Assembly: GCF_028768465.1 (NCBI RefSeq)
Contig: NZ_CP118225.1
Span: forward strand, 1,531,001 to 1,595,000
DNA: 64,000 bases
DNA from: Rhodopirellula sp. P2
GTDB taxonomy: Bacteria > Planctomycetota > Planctomycetia > Pirellulales > Pirellulaceae
Direction: 5' to 3'
In this document: positions 1 through 8,953 of the stretch, piece after piece
Position numbering within the stretch: position 1 is the stretch's first letter
Layout: every line of letters begins with the position of its first letter
Made by a program: the position numbers and the translations under genes
Notes under the pieces: model-generated
The model's input: the letters and a program-made list of their open reading frames with translations, nothing else
What the model was told of the DNA's origin: nothing
The model's database searches: none

Positions 1-1171
1 CCGCAACGTCGTGAACCGTGAAGGGAAATGAACCTTCGTTTTCCAGCCACTTGATCCCGTGATTGGGCTTCGCCAGACCATCGTCGAATGTATCTCCGTT
101 GGTGTACAGCACGTCGATGTCACCGTCTTGGTCGAAATCAATCAGTTCGATGCTGCTCGATCCTGAAGCGGGGTCCTGGGCATGGAAGACAACGTTCTTT
201 TCGAATTTGCCGTCGCCTCGGTTTCGGTGCAGTTCAACCGTCTCGTAATGTTGGGTGATGAGCGCGAAGAAGTCGGTTCGACCGTCTTGGTCAAAGTCGA
301 TCGTTGGCAATGAAATGGTGCCCGGCCTGGGGTCGACCACTTTCCAATCCAATTCGGGGGTGCCCTCGCGAAGACCTTGGTTGGTCGCCAAGTGAATCGA
401 GCCGACAAAATGCAGCCCAAAGTCGGCGACGAGCAAGTCAAGCTTCCCGTCATGGTTGCTGTCGATCGTTCGTGCGTCGGCAACACGGGACAGCCCGAGT
501 TTCAATGCCTGTCGCTGAGGCGGGCCATTCGGCTGGCCACGCAACAACCACACGCTGCCTTGATGTTCTGACTGCGGGTTGAGCGTGCCCAGGTCGGCGA
601 CCAAGTAATCGGGGAAGTCGTCCTGGTCCCAGTCCACCGGTTCGATGTGAGCGGGATGCGAGACACTCCCAAGTTCAGTGACTTGGAATCCCTGCTCAGT
701 GACCTCGGCCAGAGTCAACGCGCCCGTCCACATGTCCGAGAGCAGGAAACGCGGACGTTCATCCTCACCGCTGAGCACGCGAATGCTGGAGATGGACGCG
801 GGCTTGTTTTCAGAGGGCCAGGGAATCTGTTGTTCGACAAATCGGTCGTTCGGTACACGGACCGGTTGGGGAATGACAATCTGATCCGGGGCATCGACCC
901 GAAAAAATGCCACGGTGGCATCCAGGTCCGGAATGATCAGGTCACGACGACCCGACTGGCGATAGATGCGGATGCCTTGTTCGACTTCCTCTTGCCAGCG
1001 TGCTTTTTCGAAGCTGGCTGGATTGGGAAGTGAATGGCAGTCAGCGCAGAATGCGGTGATCGCATTGACGCTGGTCGGGGCGGCGTTCGCCGATGGTGAG
1101 GATTCTGTTTCACCACGATGACATCCTGCCACGGCCACACACAGAACGCAAAGCACGGTGGGACGCATCAT
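1..1171 (-). CDS. Secreted FG-GAP/VCBS lipoprotein with CxxCH motif (3' end outside window)
   Basis: The reading frame is open from the ATG at 1171 to the window edge, so the C-terminus is missing (at least 390 residues seen). The N-terminus is a lipoprotein signal ending in a lipobox (VAVAGC, Cys17). A CADCH motif at about residue 41 fits a c-type heme site or a remnant of one. The rest is beta-propeller-like, with calcium-binding FG-GAP/VCBS repeats such as DWDQDDFPD, DSNHDGKLD, DFDQDGRTD and DFDQDGDID. A periplasmic or surface-exposed propeller is inferred. The gene begins 22 bases after the stop of the 1021-aa FG-GAP protein on the same strand, so the two are probably one operon. A second ATG lies immediately downstream at 1168. 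The substrate is unknown. Confidence 0.8.
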   Translation of the reverse strand, partial: MMRPTVLCVLCVAVAGCHRGETESSPSANAAPTSVNAITAFCADCHSLPNPASFEKARWQEEVEQGIRIYRQSGRRDLIIPDLDATVAFFRVDAPDQIVIPQPVRVPNDRFVEQQIPWPSENKPASISSIRVLSGEDERPRFLLSDMWTGALTLAEVTEQGFQVTELGSVSHPAHIEPVDWDQDDFPDYLVADLGTLNPQSEHQGSVWLLRGQPNGPPQRQALKLGLSRVADARTIDSNHDGKLDLLVADFGLHFVGSIHLATNQGLREGTPELDWKVVDPRPGTISLPTIDFDQDGRTDFFALITQHYETVELHRNRGDGKFEKNVVFHAQDPASGSSSIELIDFDQDGDIDVLYTNGDTFDDGLAKPNHGIKWLENEGSFPFTVHDVA

Positions 1172-1193
1172 GACCCGTCTGGGAAGGAAGAAG

Positions 1194-4100
1194 CTATTCA
1201 CTGATTTTCGGTAGCTCAAACGCGTCTTCATCTTCCACCAGCAGCCATTCGCGATCAACGCGGAGCGAGGGCCATGTTTGTACTTTACCGTTTGGCCATT
1301 GAACTTCAACGCGAACGTTGGAGCGATTGTCGCCCAGGCCGAAGCGTGTGCACCGTTCATTGCTACAGAAGTAGCCACTGCCGCTTGTCACAAACTTGGT
1401 CTGTTTCGCACCTTCATGGTCGATCGAAACCACACTGCCCACAGCACCGCGACTGCTTTGCCGCCCGACCAAGCGAAAGGCGATCCCGGAAGAACTGGTT
1501 TCGGTTTGATTGACGAGCAATGCAGTCGGCTCGGATTGATGGGTGATGAGGACATCAACACGACCATCGCGGTTCGCATCGATCGTCCACAGTGCTCGCC
1601 CGATATGCGGCTCTTGAAAGTAGTCGCAGGCAACGTGCTCACCAATCTCCTGCAGCGTTCCCGCGGTCGTTCGCTGGAACAACTGGATGGGTTGGGCGTA
1701 GGTGGAAGCTGGGCGAACGATCCGGTAATCGTCAACATGTCCATTGGTGACGATCAACTCGTCCGTCCCGTTTTGATCGAAGTCGATCGCTTGAGTTCCG
1801 AAGCCGACCAGGGGGATTGTCGGTGCCACGAGTTTCTCGTTCGCCGTGCGATCACGCCAACCACCGCCGGCTGAGGAAATCGACAGGGTGCTGTATTCGT
1901 CGGCGTAATTGCTGACGTAAAAGTCTGCCAATTGATCGCCGTTGAAGTCGCTGACCGCGATGCCCATCGATCCTTGGGATCGCGATTGGGCGTCGGTTGC
2001 CAGGCCGAGCAAGGTCCCCAGTTCTGCCAGTTGGAAGGAACCCGCCGAGAGAGGATTCAGATCATCGGCTGTCCAGTAGTGATTGGTTGTCATGTCATTG
2101 GCAACCAACACATCGATGCCCGTGGTTTTGTCGAAGGATCCCGCCACCACACCCAGGCCGCGACCAGGAATCGAGGGTGTCGCAGCCCAGTCGTCGTTCG
2201 CGTCCATGAAGACGCCCTGCTGAGTCGCGGCATAGAAGTTGTCCGGCTCGGCGGAGAACTGATTTGGTGAACAGGAACGAACCCCTGCCGAATTGGCCAA
2301 CTGACACTCCAGGGTGGTTGGTTCCAGGCCGGCACAATAATTGGCGATCACGATGTCACCGAGCCCGTCGGCATTGAGATCCGCCATGGCGGCACTGGTC
2401 GACCACACTGAATCCGGTGGCAGAAGCTGACTGGAACGATCGGAAAAGGTCCCGTCGCCGTTGTTGATCCAGATCCGATTGGGGCCATAGTTCAACACCA
2501 GCAGATCGTCGAAGCCATCTTCATTGGCGTCGCCGACGCAGACGCCCGTGCCGAAACCCTGGTCGCGGGCATCGCAATGCAGCGAAGTGTTGTCAAACGT
2601 TCCGGCTAAGTTGCGGAACATCGCGTTGGGGGCGGAATCGTCGAGCGGTGGTGTTCCTCCAGCCGAGGCGAAATAGACGTCCGGCCAGCCATCCAGGTCG
2701 TAGTCGATCGTGCCGCCGCCGCATCCCAGCATTTGCGAAGTCAAAACGCCCGGTTCACTCAGGTCGTCCGCGGTGCGACCAAAGAACATCAGTCCGCGTT
2801 GCTTGGCTTCTTCGGCAAACATCGGTGTTTTGTTCGCCGCGATTGACGTTTGCCGGGAGGCAGCGGAGTCGCTGCTTGCATCGCTGGGGCCGGTTGCGAT
2901 ACCGGCGTCCGTTGTGTCACGGAGTTTGGCAATCGCAGCGTCCGCTGAGATTGTCGACAACCATCCCCAGGACACGGATTGGATGCCGGTGTCCCACGGT
3001 GTCCCCTGATTCAAACGCTGGATGATGGATTGACGCAGTGAGTTCAGTTGAAGCTTCTGTTCCGGGCTCAGCGGCGTCATCGTCAACCCAGTTGCTGCCC
3101 AGGCTTCCGCTTCCCACAACCAGCCCAACTGCATCGCCGATTGGGCGAGTGCGCGGCTGGAGTCCGGATTCTGGAGGCCACGAATCGATGCCTCTGCAAA
3201 ATTTTGGCGTCGTTGCAGCAACAAATCGGCACGCTTTTGAATCGCCGCGGCGTCCTCCGCCAGGATGGGTTCCGAGACGGCCAGAGCGGCTAGCTTTTGC
3301 CAGGCCGCAACACGGTCGGGTGCTCGCTTCGCCGCCTGCCCATAGCACTGGATCGCCGTTGTTGTGGACCCCCGTTCCGTCGCCCAGTCTCCGATCGTTA
3401 GCCAGAAATCAGAGTTGGCCGCGGAGGCGGACGCTGCGGATTTCGACCATTGGTCGAGCCGCTCATATTGCCCCAGTTGCACCAAAGCTCGTCCCAGCAA
3501 CACCTGCGCGGGCAGGTATTCGGGGTGCTGCTTCACGATGGGTTCCAGCAAGCTGACCGCCTCTTGGATCAGACCGCTGTCGAACCGCTGTTTGGCTTCG
3601 CCGATTTGGGGCCGTAAATCGCTGGGGTTCAGTTCCAGCATTTGTTGCAGCGACGTCACCTCCTCGGTCCGTTGGTCGTAGGAAGACGCGGCGTGCAACA
3701 GATTGAGATCGAAATCTCGCGAGCGGATCAAACTTCGTCGATGCTCGCCCGCTTCGTGGTGCTGCTCGGTCGCGATCAGCAGGTCAGCCAGCAAGCGACG
3801 TAGAGCGGTGTTTTCGGGGGAATGCAAGGTCGCGGTGCGAAGGAGGTCGATTCCATCGAGCAATCGTCCCGCTGCCAACAAGGCTGTGAACGCGCGTTGG
3901 ATCTGGTCCTCGGAGGTCCAGTCGCTGGCGCCCGCTGAGTCCACGAGCAGGTCCGCTGCTCTGTCCCGATGGCCGGAGCGAAATGCAACCTCCGCGACAA
4001 AAGCCAGCTTTTCAGAGTCGTTTGGATAGGCAATCAACACGTCATCTGCGTGTTCCCAGGCCACTTCCCAGCGATTGTGAGCGGCGGCGGACATCATTTC

Positions 4101-4259
4101 ATCAAACGCATCCGCGGATTGCTCCGTGCTCGGTTTTTGCTCCGGCGTGCTGGTGTTCACTGGCGAGCAGCCAGCAACGAACAAAACGACCAGGGTCAGG
4201 GATGGAACAGGCGATCGGAAGTTTCCATCGCAGCGCAAACTCAAATTCACTTCACTCAA
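1194..4259 (-). CDS. TPR + FG-GAP + ASPIC/UnbV (CRTAC1-like) lipoprotein
   Basis: A 1021-residue secreted lipoprotein, with the lipobox (FVAGC) Cys at about residue 31. Residues 50-400 are helical repeats of TPR type. From about 470 there are FG-GAP/VCBS propeller blades with DxDxDGxxD loops (DYDLDGWPD, DANEDGFDD, DLNADGLGD, DFNGDQLAD, DANRDGRVD). The last 80 residues carry the ASPIC/UnbV domain (GSGYFCSNE, then FGLGDN and VEVQWPNG). This architecture is common in planctomycetes; the biochemical role is not established. There is no ATG near the N-terminus: the start is TTG at 4259 or GTG at 4250. It is followed closely by another FG-GAP gene, suggesting co-expression. A paralogue of its propeller/ASPIC half lies at the far end of the window. 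Confidence 0.85.
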   Translation of the reverse strand: MSEVNLSLRCDGNFRSPVPSLTLVVLFVAGCSPVNTSTPEQKPSTEQSADAFDEMMSAAAHNRWEVAWEHADDVLIAYPNDSEKLAFVAEVAFRSGHRDRAADLLVDSAGASDWTSEDQIQRAFTALLAAGRLLDGIDLLRTATLHSPENTALRRLLADLLIATEQHHEAGEHRRSLIRSRDFDLNLLHAASSYDQRTEEVTSLQQMLELNPSDLRPQIGEAKQRFDSGLIQEAVSLLEPIVKQHPEYLPAQVLLGRALVQLGQYERLDQWSKSAASASAANSDFWLTIGDWATERGSTTTAIQCYGQAAKRAPDRVAAWQKLAALAVSEPILAEDAAAIQKRADLLLQRRQNFAEASIRGLQNPDSSRALAQSAMQLGWLWEAEAWAATGLTMTPLSPEQKLQLNSLRQSIIQRLNQGTPWDTGIQSVSWGWLSTISADAAIAKLRDTTDAGIATGPSDASSDSAASRQTSIAANKTPMFAEEAKQRGLMFFGRTADDLSEPGVLTSQMLGCGGGTIDYDLDGWPDVYFASAGGTPPLDDSAPNAMFRNLAGTFDNTSLHCDARDQGFGTGVCVGDANEDGFDDLLVLNYGPNRIWINNGDGTFSDRSSQLLPPDSVWSTSAAMADLNADGLGDIVIANYCAGLEPTTLECQLANSAGVRSCSPNQFSAEPDNFYAATQQGVFMDANDDWAATPSIPGRGLGVVAGSFDKTTGIDVLVANDMTTNHYWTADDLNPLSAGSFQLAELGTLLGLATDAQSRSQGSMGIAVSDFNGDQLADFYVSNYADEYSTLSISSAGGGWRDRTANEKLVAPTIPLVGFGTQAIDFDQNGTDELIVTNGHVDDYRIVRPASTYAQPIQLFQRTTAGTLQEIGEHVACDYFQEPHIGRALWTIDANRDGRVDVLITHQSEPTALLVNQTETSSSGIAFRLVGRQSSRGAVGSVVSIDHEGAKQTKFVTSGSGYFCSNERCTRFGLGDNRSNVRVEVQWPNGKVQTWPSLRVDREWLLVEDEDAFELPKISE

Positions 4260-4319
4260 AAGGGATGCAATTGACGGGGGGGGACGTTCTCTGCGGAAAA
4301 AAACAATCCCTTGAAAGGA

Positions 4320-4347
4320 TTGACGGAATCCGAAGCCACCCTATGCT
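4320..4347 (+). promoter_or_regulatory. Possible sigma-70-type promoter for the DUF1559 gene
   Basis: TTGACG (4320-4325) and TATGCT (4342-4347) are separated by 16 bases in the gap between the divergent FG-GAP gene and the DUF1559 gene. The -10 match is only moderate, and the implied leader to the ATG at 4478 is long (about 120 bases). Confidence 0.3.
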
Positions 4348-4477
4348 GTGGGATACTTTATCGCAATTCGACGCTCAATATGAGCAGGAAGTTTCACTGT
4401 TCGTGGTTTTCGCATCTTCTGCAGCTTCTCCATTCGGATCGCGTTTTCTACTTCAGATGAAAAGATAGGTTGACTAG

Positions 4478-5704
4478 ATGGTTCAGCAAGATTCGCGTCG
4501 AGCGGGATTCACGCTCGTCGAATTGCTTGTGGTGATTGCGATCATTGGTGTCCTTGTTGGGCTGCTGTTGCCCGCAGTTCAGGCTGCTCGTGAGGCAGCT
4601 CGACGAATGAGTTGTAGCAATAATTTCAAGCAACTTGGCTTGGCGATGCACAACTACCACGCCGCATACAATAAGTTGCCACTGCTCGGCACTGGAACGC
4701 ACCCCCCCACAGGCACAAACACTTGGTCAGGTCTGACCAATAGCAACAACATGCGGTTGAGTGCTTTGGTAGGGATGTTGCCGTTCATCGAGCAGCAAGG
4801 CTTGTGGGAGCAAATCAGCAACCCGTTGTTGCTCCGAACGGACGGTTCAGCGACGAACAATCCTGGCGGAACGATTCCCTGGCCCGCGATGGGGCCAACT
4901 CCCCAGAACATTCAGTATCCACCATGGGCTTCGGAAGTCGCAGCTTTTCGCTGCCCAAGCGATCCGGGCCGAGGGTTGCCCGCACTCGGGCGGACGAACT
5001 ATGTCGCCTGCACAGGTGATTCCACCATCAACAACCGCGACGGCTACTTGAATGTCAGTGCGGGGGCTCAGGTGCCATATGTGGCCACCTCCGGCACCTC
5101 GGAACGAGCCAATGCATCGATGCGAGGAACGTTTGTCATGCGAAAACAAACCGCGTTCCGAGACATTCTCGACGGCACGTCCAACACCATTGCCATGGGC
5201 GAGATTGCCACTGACTTGGGAGACAAAGACGTCCGCACGATCGGAGGTCGTTTGGCTGGTAACAACAACACGGCACCGTTCTACGAAGATCCGTTGTATT
5301 GCCGCAACACGGTGCCAGGGATCGATCCGGAGCGTCCTTCGTTCTGGGCGGTCACCACAAACGGCTCGGCTGACGGACGCGGTTTCCGCTGGGCCGAGGC
5401 TGTGCCGCTCTTTGGTCAGTGCACCACCATTCGCCCACCCAACAAAGAGCTTTGTGGCATGAGTGGCTCCGACAGAAACTTGTCAGCCACGATGTCCAGT
5501 CGTCACCAAGGCGGCGTGCACGTCGTGATGGCCGATGGTGCTGTGAAGTTCATCACCGACTCGATCGAGTCAGGCAACCAGAGCATGGGCAATGTTCGGA
5601 CTGGGCGAACCGGTCCACGGGCCCCAGGTTCAGCCAGCCCCTATGGATTGTGGGGATCACTTGGTACCCGTGGTTCACGAGAAGTGATCAGTGAAAGCTT
5701 CTGA
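4478..5704 (+). CDS. DUF1559 prepilin-like protein
   Basis: 408 residues. The N-terminus is a type IV prepilin/pseudopilin methylation site: GFTLVELLVVIAIIGVLVG, with the Glu at +5 after the cleavable Gly, then a hydrophobic helix and PAVQAAREAARR. The following SCSNNFKQLGLAMHNYH and the C-terminal block H-x-V-x-MADGAVKFI are the marks of DUF1559 (SBP_bac_10-type) proteins, massively expanded in Planctomycetes. Such proteins are thought to be exported by a type II/type IV pilus-like system; their function is unsettled. A strong terminator lies 130 bases after the stop, and the convergent small lipoprotein follows it, a pairing often seen with this family. Confidence 0.92.
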   Translation: MVQQDSRRAGFTLVELLVVIAIIGVLVGLLLPAVQAAREAARRMSCSNNFKQLGLAMHNYHAAYNKLPLLGTGTHPPTGTNTWSGLTNSNNMRLSALVGMLPFIEQQGLWEQISNPLLLRTDGSATNNPGGTIPWPAMGPTPQNIQYPPWASEVAAFRCPSDPGRGLPALGRTNYVACTGDSTINNRDGYLNVSAGAQVPYVATSGTSERANASMRGTFVMRKQTAFRDILDGTSNTIAMGEIATDLGDKDVRTIGGRLAGNNNTAPFYEDPLYCRNTVPGIDPERPSFWAVTTNGSADGRGFRWAEAVPLFGQCTTIRPPNKELCGMSGSDRNLSATMSSRHQGGVHVVMADGAVKFITDSIESGNQSMGNVRTGRTGPRAPGSASPYGLWGSLGTRGSREVISESF

Positions 5705-5836
5705 GTTCGTTCTCTGAGAAAGCAAGGACAGTGGATTGCCGTCGGTTGATCCGACGGGGTTTGCTTCTGGATTCAACTGGGCCCTGGATACTTTGGGGCC
5801 GGGATCCAGCTTCGGATTTGGACTCATTGGGACACA

Positions 5837-5875
5837 AAAAAACCTCCGCTTCCATTTTGGGAGAGGAGGTTTTTT
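5837..5875. terminator. Bidirectional rho-independent terminator
   Basis: An 11-bp perfect stem, AAAAAACCTCC (5837-5847) with GGAGGTTTTTT (5865-5875), and a 17-base loop. It has A/T tracts on both sides and lies between the convergent DUF1559 gene and the small lipoprotein gene, so it can serve both strands. Confidence 0.85.
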
Positions 5876-5899
5876 CTTAGCTGATCGGATGAATCGCGA

Positions 5900-6070
5900 T
5901 CACGCGCCTTCCGCTTCGTTCATTTCTTGTTCCGCTTGTTCCATCTGCGCTTCGTAATCTTTGATCGCTTGCGCATCGGCGTCTTCTGCCACATTGCTAG
6001 TCGCAGGACTGTCGCAACCGGTTGTTGCAAACACGACTGACAACAGCATCACACTTAGTAAATATCGCAT
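5900..6070 (-). CDS. Small planctomycete lipoprotein
   Basis: A 56-residue ORF, ATG at 6070 and TGA at 5900-5902. It starts MRYLLSVMLLSVVFATTGC, a short signal peptide with a lipobox-like TTGC (Cys19), followed by a small acidic, Gln/Glu-rich helix (AQMEQAEQEMNEAEG). Small lipoproteins of this form are regularly found next to DUF1559 genes in planctomycetes, so this is probably a real gene despite its size. An AAGG stretch about 10 bases before the ATG may be the ribosome-binding site. Outer-membrane location is inferred from the lipobox only. Confidence 0.7.
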   Translation of the reverse strand: MRYLLSVMLLSVVFATTGCDSPATSNVAEDADAQAIKDYEAQMEQAEQEMNEAEGA

Positions 6071-6294
6071 CTCATTTTACCTTTTCGAATTCATACAGTT
6101 GGCCGTGATCACCTATCAGCAATACGTACCGGACCAATCAGGGGCGGCAAGATAGGTTCTGAAAATCAGCAGTGCAACCATGGAATCGATTTGTGACACG
6201 GGAATCGTTCCCCCTTACACTGCATCGAGATGCCGCCAACCAATTGGAACGGCATTCGGTTCAATTCTTGATCGAAGTCCTATGAGAACATTGC

Positions 6295-7950
6295 ATGACT
6301 TATCAACACAGACCTTTGGCTGTTTTGCTTTTGTGGGTTGCTGGCCTTGGTGTGAATGCTGCCAGTGCGACTGCTGCCAACGCGGCCGAAGTCGTGACGG
6401 AATGTCAGCCGTGGCAGGAAGTCCAACTCGACTTCTTGGCTGAGCGGGGAACCGCCAATCCCTACACGGACGTGGAGGCTTGGGTTGATTTCACTCACGA
6501 CGATGGGACGGCCATCCGCCGCCAGATGTTTTGGGATGGTGGGAACACCTTTCGTGTCCGATTTGCATCGCCGCTTGCATCCGGCCATTGGCATTGGCAA
6601 TCGGCAGATCGCGACAACGATGCAGGATTGCATGGGAAAACCGGATCGTTCCAAGTGAGCCAGTCAAAGCCGGAGACACCCACCGTGTTCACGCAACATG
6701 GTTTTTGGAGTGTTCCCCAAGGGGGCCGGAACCTGATTCATGCTGACGGGACTGCGAGACTGCTGTGCGCGGACACGGCATGGGCGCTGCCATGGCGAGC
6801 AACGGTCGATCAAGTGAAAACGTATGCGAAGGATCGGCAGGACAAAGGGTACAACGCGACGTTGTTGATGACGGTGCAACCGGACCTGAAGACCAAAGGG
6901 CCGCGTTCTCGTACGGAAGCGAAAGGTTTCGATGTCGGCTTTGAAGATCTCCCCCAGGGGACGCTGACGAAACTGAATCCCGAATACTTTCAGACGTTTG
7001 ACCGGTTGGTGGATGTGCTGACATCGCACGGCATCGCTCCTGTTTATCAACCTGTCTTTCATGGGTACGGATGGAAAGGTGGCGGCACGGCAGGCAACGT
7101 GGTCAGCGCCGATGACTACGCCCGTTATTGCCGCTATCTCGTCGCTCGCTATGGTGCCCGCCCCGCGATTTGGTTGGTGGGAGGAGACGGGCCAGCCGAG
7201 AAAGGCTCCATCGTCAAGCAGCTCGATTTGGCGGGAACGCAAATCGAGAAGTGGGACGCTTACCAGCAGCCAACCGGAATTCACTATTCGCCCCATGCAA
7301 AGAATCGCACGCATCAGGACAAAGCGTGGCTGGATTTTCAGTGGTGCCAGACGGGGCACGGGGGCGAGCACCTTGCCGAGCGAGTCGCTGACATGTGGCG
7401 AAACGTTCCTGTCAAAGCGGTCGCCAACGGCGAGCCGACTTATGAGAACATCGGTCGCAAAGGCAACGGAGCAGGTTGGTGGCAAGGGCATGAAGCGTGG
7501 TGCAATCTGACCGCCGGTGGCACGATGGGTGTGGTTTATGGAGCCGGCAGTTTGTGGCAGTGGCGGCTCGATGCCAACGAGCCCGGTCACGCGAATTGGT
7601 GCACCGCTCCAGGAGCAGGTTGGCGCGAAGCCCTCGACTTCGAAGGTTCCAAGTACCCCGGCATCGCCGCGAAAATTTTTGAGGGCTTGCCGCTTGCGAA
7701 CATGGAACCGAATTGGGACTGCACTTATGGACGGCGCGGGTTGCTGGTGCCAGGGAAACTGTTCGTGTTGTATTTGCCCGAAGGTGGGAACTCGGCGATT
7801 CTCTGCCAGGACGTGCCGCGATCGTATCGAGTTTATGATCCGAAAACCGGAAAGGTCATGGCAGAGGGGACGCTCGAGGACAAAGAGACCGCCCAAGCCA
7901 AGAGTGACTCAGCGGGTGAGCCCCGCGTACTGGTGTTCACAGCGGACTGA
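6295..7950 (+). CDS. Secreted DUF5060/DUF4038 putative glycoside hydrolase
   Basis: 551 residues with a Sec signal peptide ending near AASATAANA. Residues 35-125 resemble DUF5060, an Ig-like domain (DFTHDDGTAIRRQMFWDGG, then the FASPLASGHWHWQ signature). Residues 140-460 are the DUF4038 TIM-barrel (LLCADTAWALPWRAT, QDKGYNATLLM, ARYGARPAIWLVGGD, VKAVANGEPTYEN), the class that includes apiosidase-like and related glycosidases. The last 90 residues look like the C-terminal beta domain paired with it. Periplasmic or extracellular polysaccharide breakdown is inferred; the substrate cannot be read from sequence. The gene stands alone, followed by a repeat-containing gap. Confidence 0.8.
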   Translation: MTYQHRPLAVLLLWVAGLGVNAASATAANAAEVVTECQPWQEVQLDFLAERGTANPYTDVEAWVDFTHDDGTAIRRQMFWDGGNTFRVRFASPLASGHWHWQSADRDNDAGLHGKTGSFQVSQSKPETPTVFTQHGFWSVPQGGRNLIHADGTARLLCADTAWALPWRATVDQVKTYAKDRQDKGYNATLLMTVQPDLKTKGPRSRTEAKGFDVGFEDLPQGTLTKLNPEYFQTFDRLVDVLTSHGIAPVYQPVFHGYGWKGGGTAGNVVSADDYARYCRYLVARYGARPAIWLVGGDGPAEKGSIVKQLDLAGTQIEKWDAYQQPTGIHYSPHAKNRTHQDKAWLDFQWCQTGHGGEHLAERVADMWRNVPVKAVANGEPTYENIGRKGNGAGWWQGHEAWCNLTAGGTMGVVYGAGSLWQWRLDANEPGHANWCTAPGAGWREALDFEGSKYPGIAAKIFEGLPLANMEPNWDCTYGRRGLLVPGKLFVLYLPEGGNSAILCQDVPRSYRVYDPKTGKVMAEGTLEDKETAQAKSDSAGEPRVLVFTAD

Positions 7951-8085
7951 AGTGGTGAGTTTGGGAGCCTGGCTGGCCACCGAAAACAATGTCCCCTGCG
8001 GCAGTTCGCTTCGTTCGGTATGGCCTGTGTCGCTGCAAGGGACGTTCGAAAATGAATGGTGGCTGGCGTCTGGGATTCGCCCCGG

Positions 8086-8191
8086 ATGGGGCCGTCGTGG
8101 GAGTTGGAGACGTTCCTCGATCACGCGTCGTGTTGTGATGGGTAGTCTTGGCCGACTCAGGCGGGCAAAAGTGGCCATCCTACGCGTTGAA
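8086..8191. repeat. Dispersed intergenic repeat, copy A
   Basis: About 106 bases that recur in inverted orientation at 36318-36424 (roughly 85-90% identical by eye). They share the segments TAGTCTTGGCCGAC and CACGACGCGTGA (or complements). The copy sits in the gap after the DUF4038 gene. From 7951 to 8334 no convincing gene is present; the ORF spanning it is an overlapping-frame shadow. Confidence 0.75.
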
Positions 8192-8333
8192 GCGTCGCTT
8201 CGGCCTGGAGTCAACGATGCGACCACGCGGATGGCCGAATTAACTGAAGCGGTGAAACTCAATGTTGCCCAATCAGCCAATTCGGTGTCCGACACCTTTC
8301 TTCTTCCGTTGCAAACTACCTTGCCACTGGCGA

Positions 8334-8347
8334 CCACAGTGCTGCCT
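8334..8347. repeat. 14-bp direct repeat, left copy
   Basis: CCACAGTGCTGCCT, repeated exactly at 10289-10302. The pair brackets the leader, the 78-aa ORF, the HTH gene and the RT gene and nothing else, so it may mark the ends of an inserted module. A chance 14-mer match over this distance is uncommon but possible. Confidence 0.5.
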
Positions 8348-8434
8348 TTTTGTTCTAACGCATTTTCAAGAAAAGATCGTCCAAGCCACTTGTGCGATGT
8401 TAAACTCTGGGTTAAACATAGGGCAGGACACAGA

Positions 8435-8686
8435 AATTCTCCAGCAGGCCTCGCGATTATTTTTCGCTCGGCCTTCCTTCGCCGGGCTTGCTCTGCGGGG
8501 GCTACTTCGGTGTGGCGTTGCCATGCTGCCTATTGGCCCGTCATATCTGGGACGACCTCCCTCTGATGTGACGTGTCACCGTGATGCGACTGATGTCATT
8601 GACTTCAAGTCGTCGGATGATTCCTGAGGTTTGGAACCCGGTACGTTACCGGCGGAAGGACCTCACATTCCTCCACACGGAGAATT
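8435..8686 (+). ncRNA. Candidate retron-type structured RNA (msr-msd-like)
   Basis: The 250 bases before the 78-aa ORF are structured and lack a coding frame of their own. AATTCTCC (8435-8442) can pair with GGAGAATT (8679-8686), resembling the a1/a2 repeats that bound retron RNAs, and the left arm is followed at once by AGC, the context of the branching guanosine in known retrons. Inside are a 7-bp hairpin GCTCGGC/GCCGGGC (8466-8487) and a three-part hairpin near 8615-8671 with TGAGGT/ACCTCA (8625-8630, 8660-8665) and CCGGTA-CGT-TACCGG (8638-8652). An 8-bp inverted repeat at this spacing can arise by chance, so the call rests on position and arrangement together with the RT downstream. Confidence 0.35.
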
Positions 8687-8689
8687 GTT

Positions 8690-8926
8690 ATGAGCGGTAA
8701 ACGCCGTGAAGTTGTGTCCTGCAGGGAACGAAAGTTGAGTGCGATTGTCAGTTTCTGGCACTCGCTCCCCGACCCGAGTGAACTGGCAGGAATGAGTGGG
8801 AGGTCGCTTGCGGACCTTCGTCGTGAAGCGTTGGCTTGTTTGAAACGTTCGCCTCCGGACCTCAACGGTGCGCAGGCAGCCACCTTCCAAGCGATCCACG
8901 ACATGCGAAACGATGAGCAAAGTTAG
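8690..8926 (+). CDS. Hypothetical 78-aa protein, first gene of the RT locus
   Basis: 78 residues, ATG at 8690, with GGAG at 8679-8682 as a good ribosome-binding site 7 bases upstream. It is basic at the N-terminus (KRREVVSCRERK), with a helical centre (LSAIVSFWHSLPDP, MSGRSLADLRREALACLKR) and no signal peptide or membrane segment. I do not recognise a family. It ends 27 bases before the HTH gene, same strand, so the two and the RT are probably one transcript. It could be an accessory or effector protein of the RT system, but the sequence shows no catalytic motif. The Shine-Dalgarno overlaps the 3' arm of the candidate RNA, which could link RNA folding to translation. Confidence 0.6.
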   Translation: MSGKRREVVSCRERKLSAIVSFWHSLPDPSELAGMSGRSLADLRREALACLKRSPPDLNGAQAATFQAIHDMRNDEQS

Positions 8927-8953
8927 CGACCTCCCAAAATCATTAGAGAACCA

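Noticed and set aside
8391-8418. GTTAAAC repeated twice as a possible promoter or operator for the RT locus
   Set aside because: Seven-base direct repeats with poor -35/-10 matches (TTGTGC, TAAACA); not strong enough to list as a feature.
7517-8566. 349-residue plus-strand frame after the DUF4038 gene
   Set aside because: Starts inside the DUF4038 gene in another frame and runs through a dispersed repeat; no domain.
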